The notes under the pieces are model-generated. The model was not told the DNA's origin and made no database searches. It saw only the letters and a program-made list of their open reading frames with translations. A stretch of DNA of 64,000 bases from Tetragonia tetragonoides (taxonomy: Eukaryota > Streptophyta > Magnoliopsida > Caryophyllales > Aizoaceae), in contig CM076147.1 in the NCBI GenBank assembly GCA_038025085.1, positions 32,648,766 through 32,712,765 on the forward strand, read 5' to 3'. Made by a program: the position numbers and the translations under genes. Below, one piece after another: positions 23,301-34,885 of the stretch; the first letter of the stretch is position 1; each line of letters starts with the position of its first letter.

Positions 23301-26300
23301 GCTTGGCAAAATACCACTAAGCGATTGTTGTTTTCTTATAAGCCCTTGTTATATCTGTCCCTTTTGTGGTGTGAGGGCGACTTGCGTTTATTCTTGAAAG
23401 TTGAAATGCTGGAATACTTTCTACTTTTGGTTTAAATGTGAAGACACAGATCATTTTTAATTCAAAACTTCACTTTTCTTTTAGTCAGTTAATTCAAAAT
23501 TTCACACATTCTTATTGATGAATTAGGTTATATGGAATCCTTTTGATGATATTGTTCCCCGAGAAATATCTAAGAAGTTGCCCCAGCAAACCACTGATAC
23601 TGAAAACAAAGATCTGAAGAAGAAAGCTGTGAAGTGAGTCCTTTTTCTTTATTGGAATTTAATTGTTCTGAATGTTGAGCACTTCAGCCCTCTGTTTTGC
23701 GGGACGCATTTGTGAAATAATTAAATGTTCAAGTTGTTACTTTTGGGAAATTGCAGAAAGCTGAACTTACTTTCATTTGGAGAAGAAGCTGAAGAAGAGG
23801 AGAAGGAATTGGCGGCTGTCAAGCAAAAAATTAAGAGCAGCCATGACGTTCTGAATGATCCTCGTCTATTGAAGGAAGAAGATTCTATCAAGGAATTGGT
23901 AATATTATGACCTTTGTTTTAATCTAACCCATGGGCTAAAGCCAGAAGTTCTACATGATGGGCCTTGAAAAAAGAAACATTTGACAAAAGAAAAAAATAA
24001 ATTAAAAAAACTATATCAAGGAGGCTTGAACTTGTGACCCAATGAGTAGCAACTATGTATATAAATGGATATCATAACCACTGTTGCTCTCATTTGTCTG
24101 TCCATTCGCTCAACCTGTTTATATAAATCTTAAAAGAGCTTTTGGGGGTGGGGTTTGGCATGTCATACTTTCACACTAAAAAAAGATCCTGCAAGATGAA
24201 TGGTATGATGTAAATAGAAATTACAAGGCTTCACTACTTGGTCCATGAAAAGAAGAGCCTTTGGTGTAATCTTATAGAATCAAAGACAGGGAGGTGATGA
24301 AAATGAAGAAGTTAGAGAAGCTGTTGATCATTGTATTTGTACTTATTACGCGGGAGGGCTTACCTTCTTATATTTTTCATAGAGTTTCCTTAAAGGTCAC
24401 ATGACTGGCAGAATGCTGATCCTTAAACTAGTATACATAATATCTTGTTATAATTCATTCATGTCTGAAAGGATGTTTATAACGCCAGAATCCAGCCAAA
24501 CTGGAAAGTAGAAAAGAGTTGCAGTTATCTGTAAGAGAAGCTTTGAGCTCAAAGAAAGAGGAGTCACTGAAGGGGGTGGCTGATGCATTACGTGACTCTC
24601 GTGTTCTTAGCGATGAAGATGATGACGATGGTGATGACTCTAGCTTTGACGCACGAATGCGCCAGCAAATTCTGAGAAAAAGGTTGGAGCTTGGAGTTCC
24701 TCCAACTAAGCAAAGGTCACAAAGTGGTATGATTGCTTTCATCCTGTCATCTTTTGTGTCTGTGCATTGCAGCAAGTTGGCTAGTGTCTACACTAGTTCA
24801 TATGCATAGCAAGAATTGAATGAAGCCATAGGTTATGTCTTGGGCTTTTTGTACTTCTTTAAGGGGATTTCCTTGAAATGTTGGCTTGGATTTCTTTGTT
24901 GTTGCAAAATATAACTGCCTGATGTTAAATAATCATGATGAATATGTCTTTTATCCTCACTTTGTAGTTTCAACTTTATACAAAATTGGGATTTTTGGCG
25001 CTATACTTTACGAAATCATCAAATTGACAAAGCTCTTACCAAGCTGGAGAGCACTTCTTTCTTTTTCCTGTTCTTTTTTCCTTTCTGGTTTGCAACTACT
25101 CTCTTTTATACTCCTTCCTTCTGCTTTCAAGTCTTGTTTAACCAAAAAAAAAAAACTTGGTTCTTATTACTGCTCTATAATTCCAATGTAAAATGTTAAA
25201 ACAAATATTTACATAAACTAAATTCTTTCCCAAAAATTTATGTTTCCAGGTTCCAACTTACATTGATTCACTTTTCCAATGTTAATTGGCGTATTTTAGT
25301 TAATTTTTTACCTCCTTGTCTCATGTGCACAACCTCAAACAACACTTAAAAAGGGACAGAGGTAGTGTACCTTATAATAATATATTTTTGCCTAAAAAAG
25401 AGAGAATCTTATAAATTGGTTGGTGGCTTTGCAATCATATGTAGTTGTGATTCCCTTGTTAGTGTTGAATATCTGATTATGGTTTTTGTACCATTTCTCT
25501 TGTGCTTAACCAGAGGGTTCAAAGGCGAAGGATCAAGAGAAGCCAACTGTGAGGTAAAGGTTCAGCATTATAGTTATTATTACTACTCTAGTGGATACTG
25601 TACATTTGCTTGTCCATTCATATAGTCAAACATTCAATTCCAAACACCAACTAGTGTTCTTATTGGTGGAAAAGCATTTCATTCCTAAACTATTAGATTT
25701 ATGGAATTCAGTGATTATTTTTAGAAATTCTTAGATCTGATCATGTCAATGGGCAGAGAGTATATAAGTATTTATTTATTTCCGTCCTCAAAAGAAGTGT
25801 TTCTGAACCAAGGATGTCTTGGCCTCGTGGTTAAGACTGAGGTGCTGAGGTACCAGGTTCGAATCCCCCCCCCCCCCAATGTAAAAGTATATTGTGCTTG
25901 TCTTTTTGCCTCATTTGAACACCCCCCTCTCCCCCCCCTCCAAAAAAAACAAAAGAAGTAGAAATGCATTTTCATCCTTAATGTAAATGCTACGCATCTA
26001 TATCGAGTGTTAATTTTGTCTAGCATTAGATGTCTCTCATGAGTTAGATATATGCACCTTTTGTCTTTCATTGGAAGTTCTTGAAGGTGTTGAATATTGT
26101 TAGCACAACGTTTCAGTTGTTTCTATCTCATTATATGATGATGAAATACCTGTGGCCTTTAAGATCAAATTTGTTCACTGAAACCTAGTGGTATACTCGG
26201 CAGTTCTGATCCAGAAAGCTCAGATGAACAAAAGAAAGTGGCTAAGCTGTCGATCAAGAAAAAGGGAATTGGCTCGGAAGCCAGGGCAGAACGTATGGCA

Positions 26301-26419
26301 AATGCCGACACAGACCTGCAATTGTTAAATAATTCTGAACGAGAAAGATTGTTGCAGAAACAGAAGAAGCGTAGGATCAAGGGGCGTGAAGATGATGTAT
26401 GTTGCCATATTACCTTATA

Positions 26420-26452
<33 letters not shown>

Positions 26453-27018
26453 GAACAGCGACCATATTACCTTTATTGTGTTTACTCTATTGTCTATTCC
26501 CATTTACCAACCTTGAGTGGGTAGCTCAACAAGTAAAAACTCTAAGACCTACTCCAGAGGTTTCTAGTTTGAACCCCCTTAGAGCCACTGGTCGCATCAT
26601 CTAAAACAAGGACAGAAAAAAAGAAGCTATATATCCTTTTAAGTTTTACCTTACAACGAAAACAAAATTTTTATTTAAAGCGATGTTTGAGAATGATGCT
26701 TTTACTTGTTGATTCTAAAAATCGAATAGCATTGAGATATCTTCAGACTTCAATGTATGAAGGATCTTCAAGAAAACGTCTATGAGTGTACCATAGTTAC
26801 AACTTCCTTGTTCCTAATTATGCAAAAGTTGAGGAGCCATGTCTCTGTTTTATGTGTCAAATCAGTGTCCCACCAGCTAATCTAGCTCGGAGATTTTGTC
26901 GGTGCTTATCTGAAGGGTTATCCCAAGCAGCATATATAATCCTGTTGAAACGGCTTCCCGTTTCATCATGAAGGTCATGGCTCTAGCACAAGTAGTTGCA
27001 ATTCCTCTCCTTTTCTTT

Positions 27019-27053
<35 letters not shown>

Positions 27054-29583
27054 TGGGGGGGTGGGGGGAATGGTAATAAATTTTAATTCTATCATCCAAA
27101 GAACACCAATATGGTACCCCTTGAAATATCCAAGTACAAGCTACAAGGTAATGTATAGCCTGCACCCTGCAGAAGCCATAACAAACAAGTAGTTACCATC
27201 TCTTCTCTTTAGCTTAGGTAAAAGCTACTTATTAATATTTGCTGTCTTCCTGTCCAATAAATTATCTGAATCCTGTCCCTGTTCCTCCTTCGCCGCCTCA
27301 ATAATTATATGATTGTAAAAGTTGCTCCTTGTCCACCCCCACCCCCCCTCTATCGTTGTATTATCATATGTGATATTCTCATATGGAGTTTCCTATGCAT
27401 CTTCTCATAGGACAAGCCCTGATAGCTTTGTCAAACAATTAGCAGTTTCACAAGAAAATATAACTATGTATTTGCTCTACAAAATCTATGAAATCATTGG
27501 CCGTATTGGCGTCCTATGGAAGCCAATATGGCTAATCAAGTGTATCACTTGCTGTCCTCTGCTTAATTGCTTTGAAGTAAAAGGTCATTCCACGCATTTC
27601 GCATTAGATAGCCTCTAGACTAACACGGGTAAAGTTGCGTACCTTCTACACCCCCTTTCTCCCTCCACCCAATCAGAATATCCTTTTTCCAATTTCAGCT
27701 AATTGGAAGAAGCCTTAGGTGGGAGCCTGGTAAGAGACTTTCGGATTGATGGTTTGGCTTGGTATTTTAACCAAAATGCTCTTTGATTGCCATCATCACT
27801 GCCCATGTCAACCTGCAAAACAATTATCATTGGCTGTTATATCATTTTCCTTCAAACATATTGGATTTGTCCTGTTTGTTTTTATGATCAAAATTCAAAG
27901 TTGAGGAAACATGAAGTCTTCTTGCTGAGATTGTCGTTTATGCAGAGAGCTTATCATATACTGCCTTGTTTGGTGGTGGACTGGCGTCTCCCTCTTGCAT
28001 ATTCCCAGTGTTTAAGATTAGCTGAAGTGTTTAGTCCAGCTGGGCATTACGTAAATAAATATACTTCCGTACCTCCCCTTTAGATATTTCTTATTACCTT
28101 TTCGCTTTCTTTCTTTTATGGCCGTAGTCAAAACATGTTCACCATAAATAACAACTGGGAGCTGAACATGTTTTTAGTTCTAACATTATAGATGTTTGGT
28201 AAGCTCTTTTTTATTTTGTGTGAACTTTAATGTTTTATTTTGTAATATGCATTGTCCAGGTACTTGCCAGACTTGAGAAGTTTCAAAAGAAAAGTTCTCG
28301 TGCTGAAAAGCCCGTTGAACCACTTAACAAATCTGAAGGTGGGCATGATGAAGATCTATCAGACTGGAGAACAGTCCCCCTGAAATTTTCAGCAGAATCT
28401 GGAAAGGTTAGGCATCGAATCCTTTCCATCTTTATGGCTGGTTTCATTTATTTTTCCCTGGTAAACTGAAATTGGTTACTTTAATTGAAAAGTTTCTGTA
28501 TAAAGTTACTGACTCTGCACAAAAATTACTGGCTCGGTGTAACATCCGCTGTTGTTAATATCTGCGGCAGGGTTTTAGTGACTTTCACATAGTAATATTA
28601 CTGGCTCGGTGTAAGATCCGGTGTTGTTAATATCCGCGGCAGGGTTTTAGTGACTTTCACATAGTAATATTTGAACTTCTCCAGAATAGTAAAATTGTAG
28701 TTCTCTACTGTACTTCTAAAACTATTGTTTAATTTGTTAAGTTATGATAGCAATGGATCGCTGGATTCCAAAGAGTGGGCAGGTGGTATTCTTTGTGAAT
28801 TGTGATCTGCTCACTCTTGATTTGTCATCTTTTGTTTGTCATCTGTTTTAAATGATGATCTTTTGTTTGTCATCTTTTTCAAATGACGATCTTTTGTTTG
28901 TCATCTCTTGTGGCATCCTTACAACCTGAATCATTTGTCTTTTGGATAACCACTAACTGATGTGTGCGCAATTAAAGCCCTTTCCAATCAGCAATGTTCT
29001 TTAGACAGACGTGAGCCTCTGAGAATTGCTCCACAATGGGCTGTTTTATAGGTCACCCCTTTGCATGTTTATGCAATGCATTCTTATGTTCTTTGCATGT
29101 TTACGCAATGAATTTTTATGTTTGGTCGCGGAAAACTCAATATCAATGTCGTGATTGGATTCGTTTGCACTCTGGTGCTTAGATATATTCTTGCTAATTT
29201 CTGAATGTGTGCTCGTTTGCTAAACTGTGAATATGGTAGTAGCAAAATCATGCTTGGTCTTCTGATAATACCCTCCTGTAAAATGTGGGGTGACAGGCTG
29301 ATGACTGACTACTGATGAGCAATGACTGTTACCTATAAGTTTATTGAAATCCTACTCTGAAATATCAAAATTTTGATGGTTCATATGTTGTTATTATAAA
29401 GTAGTGAGGTTTAATTCAGTTGCTTAAAATTTATTGATGCAGAATAACATGTCACGCAATGAAGACGTCAATGACTATGCGGTGATCGATCCTCTTCTAG
29501 AGAAAGGGAAACAGAAATTCAATAGGATGATTGCAAAGGAAAAGCGAAAAGATAGGGAATGGGCTGGGAGATCCCTTACTTGA
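20130..29583 (+). CDS. CYP57: CYP57/CWC27-type spliceosomal peptidyl-prolyl cis-trans isomerase
   Basis: Ten coding exons give about 507 residues, close to the roughly 500 expected: 20130-20349, 21892-22070, 23050-23151, 23527-23633, 23757-23898, 24489-24726, 25514-25553, 26189 (or 26204)-26396, 28260-28406 and 29443-29583. All junctions keep frame with GT/AG borders; the exon 8 acceptor is ambiguous. Residues 1-170 form a cyclophilin domain with [14 protein letters not shown], the invariant Arg and Gln at about 56 and 64, [19 protein letters not shown] with Phe and Trp kept, and Asn where cyclophilin A has His126. The rest is a charged, coiled, Lys/Glu-rich tail with [17 protein letters not shown] and the C-terminal [11 protein letters not shown]...EWAGRSLT typical of CWC27. 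The family protein is a nuclear component of activated spliceosomes that catalyses or senses prolyl isomerisation. The start gives the conserved [15 protein letters not shown]. Intron 1 opens with a CT repeat, and several introns hold SINEs. Confidence 0.92.
20353..20391 (+). repeat. (CT)n microsatellite at the start of CYP57 intron 1
   Basis: About 19 CT units begin three bases after the GT of the exon 1 donor at 20350. Read-through of this intron would add a Leu-Ser repeat before a stop. Confidence 0.9.
21674..21836 (-). mobile_element. tRNA-derived SINE (Au-like) in CYP57 intron 1
   Basis: Read on the minus strand it starts near GGGTAGCTCAGCTGGTAAGA (A box, 21801-21820), continues to a B box GGTTCGAGCCT (21763-21773), and ends with CGGGCAAAGCCGGATACCCG, a 3' motif I associate with angiosperm Au SINEs. 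Related words TATGTGCTGATTATTA and TATGTGCTCTGCTGATTATT flank it, probably a target duplication with a small change. It ends just 55 bp before the exon 2 acceptor. Confidence 0.7.
22270..22387. repeat. Two-copy 61 bp tandem repeat in CYP57 intron 2
   Basis: GTCTCGGCACGCACTC... at 22270 is repeated as GTCTCGATACACACTC... at 22331, with both units containing CTGATCTTCCTTTTTCTTAA and ending near CATCCA. There are only a few mismatches. Confidence 0.85.
25806..25900 (+). mobile_element. tRNA-derived SINE head in CYP57 intron 7
   Basis: TTGGCCTCGTGGTTAAGACT (A-box-like, near 25819-25838) and CCAGGTTCGAATCCCC (B box, 25853-25868) lie about 35 bp apart, as in a tRNA gene. No acceptor-stem pairing is visible and a C-run follows, so this is a SINE remnant rather than a tRNA gene. 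The 3' end is not clear. Confidence 0.55.
26513..26620 (+). mobile_element. Decayed tRNA-derived SINE in CYP57 intron 8
   Basis: GAGTGGGTAGCTCAACAAGT matches the A-box region of the 21674-21836 SINE, and CTAGTTTGAACCCCCTTAG is a degraded B box. It is followed by CTAAAACAAGGACAG and an A-rich stretch. It is the same type as the intron 1 SINE but in the gene's orientation and more diverged. Confidence 0.5.
27021..27052. repeat. Poly(T) run of about 32 bases in CYP57 intron 8
   Basis: A long uninterrupted T tract followed by GTGGGGGGGTGGGGGG. On the minus strand it could be the poly(A) tail of a retroposed sequence, but no matching body or target duplication was recognised. Confidence 0.7.
28526..28669. 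repeat. 72 bp tandem duplication in CYP57 intron 9
   Basis: The unit starting TTACTGGCTCGGTGTAA at 28526 is repeated at 28598 with only a few differences. Both include GGCAGGGTTTTAGTGACTTT. Its high identity implies a recent event. Confidence 0.9.
28821..28906. repeat. Short tandem repeat in CYP57 intron 9
   Basis: Three imperfect copies of a roughly 31 bp unit containing TTTTGTTTGTCATCT and AAATGATGATC. Confidence 0.8.
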
Positions 29584-31352
29584 TAACCAGTAACCGATGT
29601 GGTTGGTTTCAAACGGAGTGAGTAGACGTCAATTGATTTCATTACATCTTTATGACTGGTCCCGTGAGGATGAAATTCCCCTGCATCTGAACATGATCAG
29701 TAAAACAATGCAGACTACTGCACTTGAAGTACTCTGCTCCCTAGACACATTATGCTCTTGTTCAGCAAAATGCTGCTTCTTTAGTCTCAAGCGGAGTGAG
29801 TAGACGTCAATTGATTCAAGGGATGCAACATATCAGCAAAAATGTTCAGGTTCTGTAATTGTATATTTGTTTCAATGTGAAGTAATGATTTGTTCTTAAA
29901 GGTTCGTGATCACCCCTTTTTGCCTTTTAGCAAATCTTGTGCAGAGCTAAAATATATCCGTGCCATTCAGTTTTGCACATTTTCCTTAAAATATCACAGG
30001 AACTTTACCGTTAATTTTTAAACAAGTCTAACAAAGACTTGTTTTTTTGAAGGGATTTTGACTCGGTCAAGTGTTTGCCATTATTTGAGCTGTTTTTGTA
30101 GGTGATGGTAACACTTACTCTAAATTGCTATTGCTAATTAGGAGCTAAAAACAAACTAAATAAAATAAAAGGAAGTAACTTCAATAAAAATTCACTGGGT
30201 TAATGTCAACATCACATATATCCCAACGTTGGATTAGTAGTATGATGCCAAATGGAAATAAAGTAAATCTTGACCTAGCTATTTCCGTGAGGAGTTTACA
30301 TGAACGTCTTAGTTTGGTTGGAGAAAATATTCTCCTATAAACTATAAACTAGCCTTCCACGTTTAATGTATTAAATTTGATTAATAATAGAAAACATAAA
30401 ATCCACCAAAGATCTCTTATGAAATTCAAATAAATTGACTTGTTCCAAAAGGTAGATGATTCAGCAACCCTATGGGTCACTGACTCACTAGACCCATTCT
30501 CTTTCTTTTGACTCCTTTTCCTTGAAAATAAGGAAAGTATTTTAGGATGAGAATAGAAAGAGAAAATAATGCGGATTTTCAATTATTTTCCATTTCAAAG
30601 TAGTTATTTATTTATTTTATATACATGAACGTTCATGTAATTATTCTTTAAATGAAATCATAAAATAAATATTTCAACTTAAATTATTTTTTTTATAAGA
30701 TAATGATACATTTTGAATTAATCGTCGGTGACCTATAATTTCCTACTAAAGTCTTTCAATTGAAAATCGTTAAAGATCACTCAAAATATCATTAAAGAAG
30801 CCTTGTTGAATTTACTACTCTACTAGTTTGAAAGAAAAACAGATTTTACTGTTCCATTTCTGTACAAACAGATTTCAGATTCAGCCGAACTTTGACTTTT
30901 GCTACTTGCAAAGTTGCAAGCAATTGCATAGTTGCTTCCCAAAATTCCTAAGAAACAAAAACGCCCACAAAATCTATTAGTTTATGCTTTTATAATTATG
31001 TCACCGTCCATTACCAACCAAATCCACACATCACCCCACAAAGAGCCCGCGTTCACACCTTCCTAGGTGATCCCCCCATACCCTCTCTCTCTCTCTCCTA
31101 ATTCATTTCTTTTTCTCTCTCCTTTGAAAAAATCCCACCTCCAAATAACTTGTTTCAAACCTTTCAGCTATTATCCCTTATACGCGTTCACACTCTCTTT
31201 CACGCATTTCATCGAACATATAAAGTGCACTAGATTTGTTCCCATCACTTTCTCTCTTTGTCCCCTTCTTTTGTTTCTCCTCTCATGAATTTCACATCTT
31301 TATTATTTTCCCAAATAGAATTCCCCCCTATTCGAAAACCCCAGTTGCAGAT
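29584..31352. other. CYP57 3'UTR and spacer to the ALP1-like gene
   Basis: The first 300-350 bp are probably the CYP57 3'UTR. They contain two copies of CGGAGTGAGTAGACGTCAATT, at 29614 and 29792. The rest is AT-rich spacer. A CT-rich tract at 31083-31130 and the surrounding pyrimidine-rich DNA probably belong to the promoter or 5' leader of the next gene. Confidence 0.5.
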
Positions 31353-32846
31353 ATGAATAATAACAATCACAGCAATGGAATTAGTAGAAAAAGAAGGAAG
31401 AAAAATGGGAATAATGGGGCTGATGGTGGTGGTGGTGGTGGTGAGGAAAAGCAAGAATCAAAAGAGGGTTTCAAAGAGATGATTACTTCATTTTTGTTAT
31501 TAGAAGACCAAGAGAAAATTGATAGAGAAGAGTGGGAAAAAATTTCCCATGAAGAAAAATCCAGTTTTGAAGCTACCCACAAGAAGAAAACAGAAGCTAT
31601 GTTGGATTATTATTCAACTGTGCAGGATTATTATGAGGGTTTAAATGAAACTGATAGGTTAAGGAAAAAGAGATCAAGGGGAACTGTTAATTCTGCTGTT
31701 ACTGTTGCTGCAAGTGAGATTATTGAAAAAAGTTGTGATCTTGAGGGTAATAATAAGCAATCTGGGGGTTCATCAGTGAGCCATCAGCGTAGATTGTGGG
31801 TTAAAGATAGGTCTAAGGCTTGGTGGGATGAGTGTAATAGTCCTGAATTTCCTGAGGATGAGTTTAGGAAAGTGTTTAGAATGGGAAAATCGACATTTGA
31901 GTTGATTTGTGATGAGTTGAATTCAGTTGTTGCTAAAGAGGATACAATGTTGAGAGCTGCAATTCCAGTTAAGCAGCGTGTGGCAGTTTGTATATATAGG
32001 TTGGCAACAGGGGAGCCACTTAGGTTAGTGTCTAAGAGATTTGGGTTGGGTATTTCAACTTGTCATAAGCTTGTTTTAGAGGTTTGTGCTGCAATTAGGA
32101 GTGTTTTGATGCCTAGGTATTTGCTATGGCCAAATGAGGATTCAGTAAAGAGGATTAAGGATGAGTTTGAGTCTGTTTCTGGAATCCCCAATGTGGTGGG
32201 TTCTATGTATACAACACATATACCTATCATTGCCCCTAAGATCAGTGTGGCTGCTTATTTCAATAAGCGCCATACGGAGAGGAATCAGAAAACCTCGTAT
32301 TCGATCACAGTTCAAGGCGTGGTTGATCCGAAAGGGGTGTTTACTGATGTGTGTATTGGATGGCCTGGTTCAATGACTGATGATAAGGTATTGGAGAAAT
32401 CAGCATTGTATCAGAGAGCTATTCAAGGGAACTTGAAGGGTCTTTGGGTTGTTGGCAACTCTGGATACCCCTTAATGGATTGGGTTTTAGTGCCTTATAC
32501 TCAGCAGAATCTTACATGGACACAACATGCTTTCAATGAGAAGATTGGGGAGATTCAGAAGGTTGCCAAGGATGCCTTTGCAAGGTTGAAAGGAAGGTGG
32601 AGTTGCTTGCAGAAGAGAACAGAGGTGAAACTTCAAGAATTGCCTGTGGTTCTTGGAGCTTGCTGTGTTCTGCATAATATATGTGAAATGAAAGGGGAAG
32701 TGATGGATCCTGAGTCGAATTTCGACCTCGTTGATGATGAGATGACCCCGGAGATTCCATTGCAGTCTTTGAGCTCAATGAAGACTAGAGATGCAATTGC
32801 TCATAACCTGTTGCATCATGGGCTTGCTGGAACTGGTTTTTTGTGA
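31353..32846 (+). CDS. ALP1-like protein, domesticated PIF/Harbinger transposase
   Basis: A single-exon frame of 497 codons from ATG 31353. The frame is open further upstream to 31236, but that extension is hydrophobic and unlike the family. The N-terminus is Asn/Gly-rich and basic (SRKRRKKNG), then acidic/coiled (about residues 30-130). The DDE_4-type domain follows, with AAIPVKQRVAVCIYRLATG, SKRFGLGISTCHKLV and IPNVVGSMYTTHIPIIAP. Active transposases have Asp in the first block (IDxTH); here it is Tyr286. The second acidic position is kept (GSMTDD, Asp343), and the third is Asn369 (GNSGYPL, normally GDSGYP). Catalysis is therefore unlikely. The C-terminus HNLLHHGLAGTGFL matches, from memory, the Arabidopsis At5g12010 type. 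Relatives such as ALP1 act in the nucleus with Polycomb or other chromatin complexes; the partner of this protein is not known to me. No TIRs flank it, as expected for a domesticated gene. Confidence 0.9.
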   Translation: MNNNNHSNGISRKRRKKNGNNGADGGGGGGEEKQESKEGFKEMITSFLLLEDQEKIDREEWEKISHEEKSSFEATHKKKTEAMLDYYSTVQDYYEGLNETDRLRKKRSRGTVNSAVTVAASEIIEKSCDLEGNNKQSGGSSVSHQRRLWVKDRSKAWWDECNSPEFPEDEFRKVFRMGKSTFELICDELNSVVAKEDTMLRAAIPVKQRVAVCIYRLATGEPLRLVSKRFGLGISTCHKLVLEVCAAIRSVLMPRYLLWPNEDSVKRIKDEFESVSGIPNVVGSMYTTHIPIIAPKISVAAYFNKRHTERNQKTSYSITVQGVVDPKGVFTDVCIGWPGSMTDDKVLEKSALYQRAIQGNLKGLWVVGNSGYPLMDWVLVPYTQQNLTWTQHAFNEKIGEIQKVAKDAFARLKGRWSCLQKRTEVKLQELPVVLGACCVLHNICEMKGEVMDPESNFDLVDDEMTPEIPLQSLSSMKTRDAIAHNLLHHGLAGTGFL

Positions 32847-34613
32847 TGGAAAAACTGGTGCAAAACTGCAAAATTTTCCCTTCTTTTGGTTATAGGTTTT
32901 TTTTTCCCTTTTTGTGCTGTAAAAAGCTCATATGGTCATAAATCTTGTATCATCCATTTTGGAATGCATAGTTCATTAATGTATTTATACACATAGCAAA
33001 TTAGGTATGTAAAACTTTGGTCGATACTTTTATAGATGCTGATCAAGAGATAGATGTAATCTATACTGAGTTAGTGACCTCAATCTGTACCATTCTTTCA
33101 CATGATTTAAATGAATTTTATCACTCTTATTGAGAGTTCTTGTGCATATTGGTGATTATTTAAGAACTTTGAGTAAGATGTTGAAGGGGCCTTGAAGCTG
33201 TCAATTCATCATGCACATTGACTGTGGACTTTGAGCTCATCACTTTCTAATTTCTATTGCAGAAATGCCTCTGGTGAAAGTCCTCCTGGTTTGTCACTTT
33301 GTCGAGGAGAGATTCAACCTCATCTTAGTCAACCTATGTCTCCTTTTGATCCACCAAGCAAAAAGTTGATTTATGAAAAGATTGAAAAGTGTTTGCTGAA
33401 GGAGGTGTTTCCTGAACTGTTTTCCCACTGCTTTACATGCTTGAGCTGATTCATTTAAATCAGCAACAACCACCTCCTAAAATTTATCGAAATCAAGATT
33501 TAGGGTGTGTTCTTTTACGCTGAACAGAATACTACGTAGTTATATAGAGAAAAAAAAAGTAGATCACTGAATTGAACGAACGACAACCTTTAGCATACAT
33601 AATGACAAAAGTATCCAGTAATCATTTAAGTCAATCTTCCTCTTGTGTGTGAATGCTAAAGGTGGTGTAACTGTAAGTGCTGAACACTCTAAACCATTTA
33701 TGTAAATTATCCTAGCGTGTAAATGCTAATAGTGGTTTACATGCTTGATAGTTGATACTCGGCCAATGAAGTATTTTACTCAATTATCCTATAAATGTTG
33801 TGCTTGTGGCCCCCTTATAGAGTTATAGTGAGATACCTGGTTTAGGTGAATCCTTATTATAGTTTAGATGAATTGGCATTATATTTCAGTTATATAGCTC
33901 TGTTTATTGAGATTCCTGGTTAAGATGAATCCTTATTATAGTTTGAAGTGGAACTTGGAAGTTCTTTATGATGAGTCAGTGAGATATATAGCCGCAAAGC
34001 GACCAGCTAACTGAAAATTGTATCCTTTTGGGAAGAGACGAATAAATTTCAGCAACAGGTCTGGTGTCACATGTAAATCCTGCTCTGCTAATACGAGTAG
34101 TTCTGAACGATGAGCAAGAGGATTAAGGATCATAAATTCCATGTATGTGGCTGTAGAAGCCCTTTTGATATTGCTGAGAAATCATATCTACCACTCACCC
34201 CAAAAATATAAAAAGTTCGGTAAGAAACAGAAACCTATCCCGTCGGTACATAGTGGCGGATCTAGAAATCCGTTCAAGTGGGTGCACTATTTTCTAATAC
34301 GTTGACTAGTGGAGCAATACCAACTAGTGGAATTAGAAAAGGGAAGTCGTTTTATCATTCCGTATTTGGCTCAAAGACATGAGACGGAGGGTTTAATCCA
34401 TGCCTGATGAGATAAATATGATTGATGACTCTTACAGATCATGCATTTTGCACAATAACATCATTTCCCTTATACTTTATGTTCATAGACAATTACTTGC
34501 GTTGGAGGAAGATGTGACTTCTCATAGGCTTACCGAATTATTATGGTTTTGTGTTCACACTTGTGCTATTCTTTATTCTATGTAGCCAATGGAATTTCAA
34601 TGATCATCTTTTT
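32847..34613. other. 3'UTR and spacer with a possible relic exon
   Basis: The ALP1-like 3'UTR probably extends about 200-300 bp. At 33263-33450, after an acceptor-like CTATTGCAG, a 62-codon open stretch (ASGESPPGLSLCRGEIQ, then KKLIYEKIEKCLLKEVFPEL) looks coding but belongs to no family I recognise. It could be a relic exon or an alternative 3' exon of the upstream gene. TAGTGGCGGATC at 34251 looks like one end of the CAGTGGCGGA hAT MITE family, with no partner end found. Confidence 0.35.
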
Positions 34614-34885
34614 GGGTGTGTTCACTGATTGGTAAGGTCTTACCACTGATTTCCACTTATTGAGTAAGGTTCTGTCATTGAGAACCATAACGTCCTGCCA
34701 CTAATTCTCACTGATTCAGTAATAAGGGGTCAATGTCAGTGTTTCTCACTGATTTAGTAACAGGTCCTGAAACTAATTTTATGGCAAGGGATGTATCCTT
34801 TTCCCCTAATCTCCACTGATTAGATAAAATTGTGTTAGTAATTATCACTACTTGGATAAGGTTAATAAGTGGTAAAGAACACACC
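34614..34885. mobile_element. 272 bp MITE with GGGTGTGTTC termini
   Basis: The left end reads GGGTGTGTTCACTGATTGGT and the right end, in reverse, GGTGTGTTCTTTACCACTTA. The interior repeats CACTGATT / AATCAGTG words. It is non-coding. The flanking T-runs hide any target duplication. Single ends of similar sequence occur near 33506 and 54890. Confidence 0.6.

Noticed and set aside
23985..24075. Another SINE in CYP57 intron 5, minus strand (CACAAGTTCAAGCCTCC)
   Set aside because: The B box is suggestive but the A box is poor and no ends could be placed.
25819..25869. tRNA gene on the plus strand
   Set aside because: Good internal promoter boxes, but no matching acceptor arms; a C-run follows the B box.
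31236..31352. Longer start for the ALP1-like protein
   Set aside because: The extra 39 residues are hydrophobic and look like translated leader; family proteins begin near the basic SRKRRKKN region.
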